NCBI GenBank assembly: GCA_003605035.1
Contig: QZKJ01000014.1
Span: 27,185-91,184 of the forward strand
Direction of reading: 5' to 3'
Source of the DNA: Desulfurivibrio sp.
Lineage (GTDB): Bacteria > Desulfobacterota > Desulfobulbia > Desulfobulbales > SURF-16
DNA: 64,000 bases
Below, piece after piece: positions 1 through 6,419 of the stretch. Position numbers and translations under genes: made by a program. Below the pieces are notes generated by a model. It saw only the letters and a program-made list of their open reading frames with translations, was not told the DNA's origin and ran no database searches. The first letter of the stretch is position 1. Every line of letters begins with the position of its first letter.

Positions 1-1548
1 TTTTGCCGCAGGTTTTGCCAGCGGGGCCGCGGCAGCCGGCTCGCCGTTCCTGTCCCCTCCTTTAAGTAAACCGAGCAGTTGCCGCACCACACCCTTCATA
101 TTGCCGGACTGCATTTCCATCTGTTCCGATGTCGCGGCGCACTGCTCCGCATTGGCCGCATTCTGCTGGATAACCTTGTCCATTTCCGTCACGGCGGAGT
201 TGATCTGATCGATCCCTTTGGCCTGCTCACCGGAGGCTGAGGCGATTTCAGCCACCAACTGACTCACCTTGCCGACACTGGTGGACACCTCGGCAAAGGA
301 ACTGTTTGTGGCGCCGACAAGATTCTTGCCATCCTTCACCTTGTTCACCGTCGCCTCAATCAGCCCGGCGGTATCCCTGGCCGCGTTGGCGGCCCGCAGG
401 GCGAGATTGCGTACCTCATCGGCCACCACGGCAAAACCCGCACCCGCCTCCCCGGCCCGGGCCGCTTCCACCGCCGCATTAAGGGCCAGCAGGTTGGTCT
501 GGAAGGCGATCTCATCGATGGTCTTAATGATTTTCGAGGTTTCCGCGCTGGCCCTGGAGATCTCCTCCATGGAATCACTCAGTTTACCCATGGAATCATT
601 GGCCTTGGCCACCCGCTCACCTGCCTCCCGGGTAAAACTGTCGGCCTGCTGGGCATTTTCCGCGTTGCGTCTGGTCATGGAGGACATCTCCTCCAGGGAG
701 GCCGAGGTCTCCTCGATGGAGGCCGCCTGCTCTGACGCGCCCTCTGCCATGGCGAGACTGGCGCTGTTTAACTGCCTGGCGGAAACGGTTACCAGCTCCG
801 CGCCGTCATTGAGGCTGTTGATTTCCACCACCACCGGCTTCACCACGGCATGGCTGACAAACACATAGACAATGCCGATCAGCAGGAAGATGGCGCACAG
901 AAACAGCGACGTGATAACCGCGGCATCGATTTTCGCCGCGGCCACCATCTGCTGCAGCGGCATATAGGCATTCAGGGTGCCCAGCAGGATGTGGCGGTTC
1001 ATGTCGGTCTGGTCGTTTTCCACCTTGGAAAAATGACATTCGGCGCAGCCGATGAACACGTCACTCCACAGGGGAACCGCCACCCGCAGGAAACCGTCCT
1101 CAATCTTTTCGAATTTAGCGTCACCCTTCAGCAGGGCGCTGCCGGCCTCGGTTTCAAAAGGTATCTCTATTTTCGTATTGTCGCCGCCCAGCGGCGCATA
1201 CTTGAAGAGCTCCTTATCGCCGATCAGCCGCACCCGCGGCTTACCCGCCCCATGATCATGAATGACCGCCTGGTCCACGGCAAAGATGGTACGGTTCCAG
1301 TCATCCAGGATCTTCTGCCTCTCAGCGGGATTTCCCTGGGTGCGCAGAAAGTCCTCATGAAACCTGACCGTTGACACCATGAACATCTGCACGGTTCTGG
1401 CCAGCAGATCATCGGCGTTGTGACGGGCATCAACCTGGGCTGCATTGATGTTGCGCTGGTACATGAAAAAAGCAAAAAAACAGGCTGAGACAACTCCGAT
1501 GACAATCATGATGCCGGAAATTTTCATTCTGAGTGACATCTTTTTCAT
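1..1548 (-). CDS. Methyl-accepting chemotaxis protein with periplasmic c-haem motif (3' end outside window)
   Basis: Membrane chemoreceptor that passes periplasmic signals to CheA/CheW. The ATG at 1548 is preceded by a GGGAG ribosome site. An N-terminal membrane segment (about residues 8-28) is followed by a periplasmic domain of about 175 residues with the c-type haem motif CAECH at residues 168-172, then a second membrane segment (about 206-228). The cytoplasmic part has the canonical hairpin tip ([21 protein letters not shown]). I see no clear HAMP domain between TM2 and the signalling helices. The periplasmic domain resembles the DUF3365/Tll0287-like haem sensors, which suggests redox or gas sensing. 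The reading frame is still open at base 1, so the C-terminus is missing. It lies 94 bp downstream of the E2-like gene on the same strand and could be co-transcribed with it. Confidence 0.93.
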   Translation of the reverse strand, partial: MKKMSLRMKISGIMIVIGVVSACFFAFFMYQRNINAAQVDARHNADDLLARTVQMFMVSTVRFHEDFLRTQGNPAERQKILDDWNRTIFAVDQAVIHDHGAGKPRVRLIGDKELFKYAPLGGDNTKIEIPFETEAGSALLKGDAKFEKIEDGFLRVAVPLWSDVFIGCAECHFSKVENDQTDMNRHILLGTLNAYMPLQQMVAAAKIDAAVITSLFLCAIFLLIGIVYVFVSHAVVKPVVVEINSLNDGAELVTVSARQLNSASLAMAEGASEQAASIEETSASLEEMSSMTRRNAENAQQADSFTREAGERVAKANDSMGKLSDSMEEISRASAETSKIIKTIDEIAFQTNLLALNAAVEAARAGEAGAGFAVVADEVRNLALRAANAARDTAGLIEATVNKVKDGKNLVGATNSSFAEVSTSVGKVSQLVAEIASASGEQAKGIDQINSAVTEMDKVIQQNAANAEQCAATSEQMEMQSGNMKGVVRQLLGLLKGGDRNGEPAAAAPLAKPAAK

Positions 1549-1605
1549 CTGCAGATTCTCCCTTGGAAGTGTTCCTCCCTTCCCTTGTATTTCAGGCTTC
1601 GAGAT

Positions 1606-1642
1606 GCGTTATGGTAACTTAACTTGGTATTTTCCGAGTCCA
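1606..1642. repeat. Degenerate end of the 206-bp hairpin element
   Basis: This stretch shares the blocks ATGGTAA and TTGGTATTT.CCGAGTCC with the right end of the hairpin element at 49698-49903. It ends exactly at the stop codon of the upstream E2-like gene. It looks like a decayed or partial copy. No left arm is visible nearby. Confidence 0.5.
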
Positions 1643-3715
1643 TTACTTGCCCGCCGCAGCAGGCGCCTCGGCAACGGGTCTGGGACTCCACTGTTTTGCG
1701 CCGGTGTCGTACTGATAATGCATCTCCAGGGTAAATTTCTGCCGTCTGCTCTCTTCCAGACATTGCATCCTGAAGATGAGCAGGCGGCCCTCCTGCCGGA
1801 CAAAGCTGATCCGCGGGTCCGACAGTTTCGAGCGGGCCGCGGAGGGGAAAAAGTCCTTGAAAATAGCTTCATATCTGCTGAGCAGAAAGGCGATCTTCTG
1901 CTGAATATCATCGAGAAACCGGTACCGGCCGATGCTTTCCGCCGCAGACTGCCTGGCTGCCGCAAATTCCCGGTCAGCCCCCAGCTGCCCGCGGTCAATG
2001 GCGTTGATCATTGCCTCGAGTTCCTTGACAGCCCGGCTGTAGTTCTCCTCCGCCACGTAGGCCGTTACCGCCCCCTCGCGAGCCTTGACCGTGGCCGTGA
2101 CACTTTTCCTTCTGATCATTTCCTGGCTGATATCCCGGGCGCCGCCGGCCGCCCTGGCGGCAGCCAGCAAGGCCTCGCTTTTCTGCAGATTGGCGCTGGC
2201 GGCATCCCACCTGCCCTGGCTGAAATCCTGCAGCCCCTCCTCATAGAAAAAATTAAACCTGGCCACATCGCGCTGCCCGGCGATTTTCGCGGCCTGCGGG
2301 GCCAGTTCTCCGCCCTGCCCCTGGGTCTGCTGCAGGGCGCTCTCATAACTGTCCGCCGCCTGCGACCATTGCCGGTCGGCAAAGAGCTGATCGCCCCGCG
2401 CGACAGCAGCGGCAAAAGCCACCTCGGTCATCATGGTCCGGATCTCGTTGCCGGCAGCCTCCTGCTGTTCATCCTGCGGCAGGCCGGCCAGAACCGCCAT
2501 GGCCTCCTGCAGGTTGCCTTGCGCCTGCTCCCACTGGTGCCGGGACCTGAACTGCCTGGCTGCCTCCAGCCGCCCCTGCAGACGGCTCTTTGCTGACAGC
2601 GCCTCCAGCTGATCAAGGGGAAGCGGGGCCAGTTCACCAAGTGCCGCGGTTTTTTCCGCGGCCCGGGCATACGTCTGGTCAGACTCCTGCCACTTTCCGG
2701 CATCAGCCAGCTCCCGGGCCCTGGCCAGCAGTCCGTTCACCGCATTGATCTCCTGCAGCTGGCCGACCGAGATATATCTGCCCTTCACCAGTATCCTGCC
2801 CTGCAGCCCCTCTTTAAATTCCCGGGAGTCGGTCAGCTTCCCGACCTCCTGCAGCAGGGCCTGTTTTTCCCCTTTCTTGAGGAAACGGAGCTTGTCCAGC
2901 AGGACCTGGACCGCCTTTACCTGGGCCTCCGCCTCAGGGTAATTGCCTTCTTTGACCAGGGCAGCCACCCCGGCCCACTTCTGCACCGCGCCCTGATAAT
3001 GGCGCAGATCAAGCACCAGCAGGGCGCCTGCCGCAGCAGCGAGCAGCACAACCCCGCAGACTATTGTCAGCAGCAGTTTTCTGTTTAGGCCGGCCGGCAT
3101 TTTGCCGGCAGCCGCCGCCCGCCCCGGTTTCTGCCGCCGGCCGGCTGCCGGGGCGCTGGCAGGCGGCGGCTGCCCCGCGGCGGCTGGCGTGGTCAGGTCC
3201 GGCGAAGACGCAGCCTGGTCAGCGGCAGCGGCGACACTTTGCTGCGGCTCCGGCGTCTGCAGGCTGAAATCTGCCCGGTCAAGGGGCAGCAGCTCCCCAT
3301 GGGCCAGGGTCCATTCCAGCGCCTCCCGGTTGAAGACATCCTCCCTGCCGTAGGTTTGATAGCTAATCAACCTGCCGATATGCACAATGAGCTCAGCCAG
3401 GGAGTGGGAAGAATTCCAGAAATCCCCGATGCAGACCGCATCCGGATCAAAATCAGGGTGAAAAATGGGGGTAAGGGGTTTACAATTCGGCGGAAAATGG
3501 GGATAACCAAAGGGGAGAACAATACTCACCCGATGCTTGTCAACCATAACAGCCTGACCGCCGGCCACCTGGCTGATCCCTTTGACGCGATAGGTAATCT
3601 CGTAACTTTCCGGGGGATTCCCTGCAGTGGCGGTTATCCGGATATAGGGAGAGGCGGAGAATCTGCTCTTTATCTCCTCAAATTCATTGGCGAGCTGGCT
3701 GCTGGATACGGACAT
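1643..3715 (-). CDS. Membrane-anchored protein with N-terminal E2 (UBC-like) domain
   Basis: The first 145 or so residues read as an E2/ubiquitin-conjugating fold: an N-terminal helix, a meander strand region ending in LPFGYPHFPP, a proline-rich loop, FHPDF where E2s have HPN, then VCIGDFW with Cys95 at the catalytic-cysteine position, and a following helix (SLAELIVHIGRLI). An Ala/Pro linker leads to one membrane segment (about residues 213-237) preceded by basic residues. Roughly 400 residues of alpha-helical, TPR-like or coiled-coil sequence follow, then a short strand-rich C-terminus. The topology predicts E2 inside and helical repeats in the periplasm. I chose ATG 3715; a GTG at 3733 adds six residues, and neither start has a strong ribosome site. 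No E1, ubiquitin-like or JAB protein is visible in the window. The biochemical role is unknown. Confidence 0.85.
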   Translation of the reverse strand: MSVSSSQLANEFEEIKSRFSASPYIRITATAGNPPESYEITYRVKGISQVAGGQAVMVDKHRVSIVLPFGYPHFPPNCKPLTPIFHPDFDPDAVCIGDFWNSSHSLAELIVHIGRLISYQTYGREDVFNREALEWTLAHGELLPLDRADFSLQTPEPQQSVAAAADQAASSPDLTTPAAAGQPPPASAPAAGRRQKPGRAAAAGKMPAGLNRKLLLTIVCGVVLLAAAAGALLVLDLRHYQGAVQKWAGVAALVKEGNYPEAEAQVKAVQVLLDKLRFLKKGEKQALLQEVGKLTDSREFKEGLQGRILVKGRYISVGQLQEINAVNGLLARARELADAGKWQESDQTYARAAEKTAALGELAPLPLDQLEALSAKSRLQGRLEAARQFRSRHQWEQAQGNLQEAMAVLAGLPQDEQQEAAGNEIRTMMTEVAFAAAVARGDQLFADRQWSQAADSYESALQQTQGQGGELAPQAAKIAGQRDVARFNFFYEEGLQDFSQGRWDAASANLQKSEALLAAARAAGGARDISQEMIRRKSVTATVKAREGAVTAYVAEENYSRAVKELEAMINAIDRGQLGADREFAAARQSAAESIGRYRFLDDIQQKIAFLLSRYEAIFKDFFPSAARSKLSDPRISFVRQEGRLLIFRMQCLEESRRQKFTLEMHYQYDTGAKQWSPRPVAEAPAAAGK

Positions 3716-3952
3716 GGGCGGAGAAAATCTCACTATGATGAAAAAAATCTGTTCTTTTCCGGTTGATCTGACGAGGCGGCTGGCTGGACAATGGCGTGCT
3801 TGCCGTCACAAAATCTCGACTTTACTAAAAAGGATAGCTAAAGTTGCTGGCGAGAACAAGAACAAAAAAACAGATCCCCTGGTCTGCAACCCCGCACCCG
3901 CGACTCCACCGGCTGTCAACCGGACACCCTGAGAGAAAAAAGGCCATGAACC

Positions 3953-5044
3953 ATGAGCACATTCAAGTCAATCTTCCAGATCGTTGAAAACAAAAAGTGC
4001 CCGCTCTATGCACTGGATGACCGGCTGGAATTGACGGACAAAGCCCTGCTGCCCCCGCAGGATAAAGCGGTCTGCCTTATCCTGGCCCGCGAAATGACCG
4101 AACTGCTGTTTGCCCTGCTCTCCCAGGATAAAGACGGCTACGACCCGGAAAAGCTGTTCAGCTGCTCCGGCTGCTCCGGCCTGATCAAGTTCAGGATGAA
4201 TTTCAACAAAGCCGCCTCATCAGAGGAGGAAGCAGCCTCCTCGCTGTCGGAGATCCTCGGCACGCAGGTCAACATGCCGCGCAGACTGGTTGACGGCCTG
4301 GAGCATATCGGTCTCTTTCAGGCCCTGGAAAAGGAAAATCTGGTCAGAATCCTCCCCTGCTTCACTTACAAGAAATTCACGCCAGGCGCGGAGATATTCC
4401 GCAAGGGCGAGGAAGGCGGCTTTGTGGTCATCATCCTGTCCGGCAAGGTGGTGGTGCTGGACGGCGATGAGCGCATTGCCGTGCTGGGCAGGGGGGAGGT
4501 GCTGGGCGAGATGAGTCTGCTCACCTCCCAGGCGGTCTGCGCCACGGTAAAAACCCTCGACTCCACCGAGGTGCTCTGCATCAACGGCCAGGAGCTGAAA
4601 AACCTGATGAACAGAAACCCCAGCCTCTATATCTATTTCCTGCATCTGCTTGCCGACCGTCTCACCAAGAGCAATGCCGTCCGTCTGCAGGAGGTGGCCT
4701 ATGCCATGAGCGGCACGCTGGCTGAAATGCCGCAGGTGGAACTGTTCCAGCTCTTTCACATGAACGGCAAAACAGGGGTGCTGACCATTGAGCTGCCGGC
4801 CGGCGAGGCGCGCATCTCCTTCAGGGAGGGGTGCATCATCAACGCCAGCTATGCCGGGGAAAAAAACCAGGAGGCCATCTATCGGATCATTGCCGAAAGA
4901 AAAGGAGGCCGTTTCAAATTCAGCGTCGGTCTTTCCCCCCAGGAGATGAAAGCGGCGGAGATCGGCGAATTCATGAAACTGCTGATGGACGGCATCAGAC
5001 GGGTTGATGAGGAAAACAGTCCGGACGAGGAGGAAGAGGATTAA
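3953..5044 (+). CDS. Cyclic nucleotide-binding domain protein with C-terminal PATAN/DUF4388 domain
   Basis: A soluble 363-residue protein. Residues 1-95 form a cysteine-containing N-terminal module ending in a CSGCSG motif. Residues of about 120-240 are a CRP-type cNMP-binding fold (GAEIFRKGEEGGFVVIILSGKV and a GEVLGEMSLL loop). The cNMP fold usually carries a phosphate-binding Arg after the G-E-x-x loop, and here the equivalent segment is LLTSQAVCATV, so ligand binding may be altered. Residues of about 250-335 match PATAN/DUF4388 (a GTLAEMPQVELFQLF start and a GEARISFREGCIINA strand pair). There is no DNA-binding helix-turn-helix, so it is probably a signalling adaptor. It is divergent from the E2-like gene. 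The ATG at 3953 follows a weak AAAGG ribosome site. Confidence 0.85.
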   Translation: MSTFKSIFQIVENKKCPLYALDDRLELTDKALLPPQDKAVCLILAREMTELLFALLSQDKDGYDPEKLFSCSGCSGLIKFRMNFNKAASSEEEAASSLSEILGTQVNMPRRLVDGLEHIGLFQALEKENLVRILPCFTYKKFTPGAEIFRKGEEGGFVVIILSGKVVVLDGDERIAVLGRGEVLGEMSLLTSQAVCATVKTLDSTEVLCINGQELKNLMNRNPSLYIYFLHLLADRLTKSNAVRLQEVAYAMSGTLAEMPQVELFQLFHMNGKTGVLTIELPAGEARISFREGCIINASYAGEKNQEAIYRIIAERKGGRFKFSVGLSPQEMKAAEIGEFMKLLMDGIRRVDEENSPDEEEED

Positions 5045-5077
5045 CCCTCGGCAGCCACGGGCAGAGGATCAGGGAAA

Positions 5078-5105
5078 CCGGGGCAGGAGAAGAGCCCTGC
5101 CCCGG
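5078..5105. terminator. Hairpin between convergent genes
   Basis: Perfect 10-bp GC-rich arms (CCGGGGCAGG and CCTGCCCCGG) enclose an 8-base loop. It lies between the stop of the cNMP/PATAN gene and the stop of the small minus-strand gene. There is no proper T-run on either side, so a terminator function is plausible but not certain. Confidence 0.5.
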
Positions 5106-5122
5106 TGAGCTGGGTGAAACTA

Positions 5123-5392
5123 TTAGTGCTGGCTGGGCGCCCCTTCCGCGGCAGGAGCTGGTTCGCCCTGGGGTGCGTCGGGTGAGGGAACCTCCATCGG
5201 CTGTGCTTCCGCGGCAGGCGCGGCCTCTTCAGCCGGAGCCGGCTCTGCGGCAGGAGCTGCCTGCTCCATGGCCGGTGCGGCCTTTTCGGCAGGTGCTACT
5301 TCTGCTTTTTCTTTTTTCTGATCACAGGCGCACATACCGCCGGCCAGTAAGGACATAAGGACAAAAGCAACAGTCTTTTTCATCAGTTTCAT
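5123..5392 (-). CDS. Small exported Ala/Pro/Glu-rich protein, possible lipoprotein
   Basis: The 89-residue product has a basic N-terminus and a hydrophobic segment, then a cysteine pair (MCACD), followed by about 60 residues of low-complexity Ala-Pro-Glu sequence. The ATG at 5392 has a GAGGAAG ribosome site seven bases upstream, which is better than the TTG five codons earlier. The cysteines sit where a lipobox would be, but the residues before them (GGM-C or MCA-C) are a poor match to the consensus, so lipidation is uncertain. The acidic Ala/Pro repeats suggest an extended periplasmic spacer. I do not recognise a specific function. Confidence 0.65.
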   Translation of the reverse strand: MKLMKKTVAFVLMSLLAGGMCACDQKKEKAEVAPAEKAAPAMEQAAPAAEPAPAEEAAPAAEAQPMEVPSPDAPQGEPAPAAEGAPSQH

Positions 5393-5791
5393 TGAATTCT
5401 TCCTCAATTTTTGGTTGTTGGAAAAGGGTTACAGAATCTCTGACAGGATGGCTATTACCGCTTGCCTATTCCTTTCACGCTGTTATGGGATTTTTTTCTC
5501 CCTCGTGAGGAATTTTTTTTGATATTACCTCCCCTTTCATAACCAGTAAAGGGAAATAAACAGCAGCAGTACAATAAAATAACTTGCTTTTTTTGCGTGT
5601 CTGCAGGAGGGTGACACCCCGGTGCCGCCGGCGAAAAAAGGCGTCAGGCAAAACGGCAGGGGCGCGCCTGCCTGCAGAACTCCTGCTGTCGTGACCTGAT
5701 TTCACGTTAGGCAACCACTTCTAACCGCGGCCCGTTAACGGCAAAGTGCCTGAAGTGCCCTAAAGTTAAAGGAATTGTTAAGTGATATCGC
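5393..5791. other. Non-coding gap with one repeat relic
   Basis: About 400 bases separate the small exported protein from the phosphoribosyltransferase stop. The only structure I can support is the decayed MITE arm at 5731-5780. The part next to 5393 is AT-rich and should hold the promoter of the minus-strand small gene. A 79-codon open frame at 5475-5714 has no recognisable sequence features and is not called. Confidence 0.5.
5731..5780 (-). repeat. Decayed right arm of the MITE-like element
   Basis: On the minus strand this segment matches the right arm of the elements at 29263 and 42630: CTTTAACTTTAGG, repeated GCACTTTAGG-like blocks, then TTTGCCGTTAACGG. Only about 50 bases remain and no terminal inverted repeat is present, so it is a relic and not a complete copy. 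Confidence 0.6.
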
Positions 5792-6409
5792 TCACCGGCC
5801 GGCCGACCAGCCGGACAGGCCATAGACGTCCTCCACAATCTGCCGGGGCAGCCGGCAGCCGAACCGACTGGCAAAGAGCCCGGCCGCCTCAAGCGGGTCA
5901 GCCGGCCGGCTGGCCATTCTGCCGAGCAGGCCGCTGACATCCTCAATGACCGCCCACGGGTAGATGATCCACCGCCACTTCCGCACCTGTGCCGCATAAT
6001 AATCCGGCGAGAAGGTGGATGTCTGCTTATGGTGCAGCACCGCCACCCGCAACCCGGCCGGCTGAAAACTCTGCAGGTGCTGCAGGGCCAGCTCCAGGGT
6101 CTGGCCGGTGTCATTGACATCATCGACTAAGAGCACCCGCAGGCCATGGATGTCCCTTTTAAAGGGCTCAATGAGACGGGCGCTTTTCTTCTTGCTGGCC
6201 CCGGCCTCGTAATGGCTCAGCTGCATGCTGGTCAGCTGGCTGACATCCAGATGATCGCAGAGGATGCGCGCCGGGATGTAGCCGCCCCTGGCAATGGCCA
6301 CGATGAGGTCCGGGGCAAAACCCTGCTCTTTGATGCTGGCGGCCAGCAGCCGGGTCAACTGGTACATCCTGTTCCAGGAGACCAGTTCGCAGCGGAACTC
6401 TTCCGTCAT
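5792..6409 (-). CDS. Phosphoribosyltransferase-domain protein (COG2236-like)
   Basis: A 205-residue type I PRTase. The PRPP loop is VLLVDDVNDTGQT at about residues 110-122, and an early IVAIARGGYIPAR segment forms the hypoxanthine/xanthine-PRT type core. A C-terminal WRWIIYPWAVIEDV block matches the COG2236 family, whose substrate is usually unassigned. The ATG at 6409 has an AGGAGG site that overlaps the TAG stop of the upstream AAA protease, so translation is coupled. The pairing may reflect nucleotide salvage or nucleotide sensing linked to proteolysis, but that is inference. Confidence 0.88.
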   Translation of the reverse strand: MTEEFRCELVSWNRMYQLTRLLAASIKEQGFAPDLIVAIARGGYIPARILCDHLDVSQLTSMQLSHYEAGASKKKSARLIEPFKRDIHGLRVLLVDDVNDTGQTLELALQHLQSFQPAGLRVAVLHHKQTSTFSPDYYAAQVRKWRWIIYPWAVIEDVSGLLGRMASRPADPLEAAGLFASRFGCRLPRQIVEDVYGLSGWSAGR

Positions 6410-6419
6410 TGGCAACCTC

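Noticed and set aside
1445..2596. 383-codon plus-strand frame opposite the E2-like gene
   Set aside because: It spans the 3' half of the E2-like gene and the start of the chemoreceptor, without family features.
5475..5714. 79-codon frame on the minus strand in the gap before the PRTase
   Set aside because: There is no recognisable feature, it lies in an AT-rich intergenic segment, and it abuts the repeat relic.
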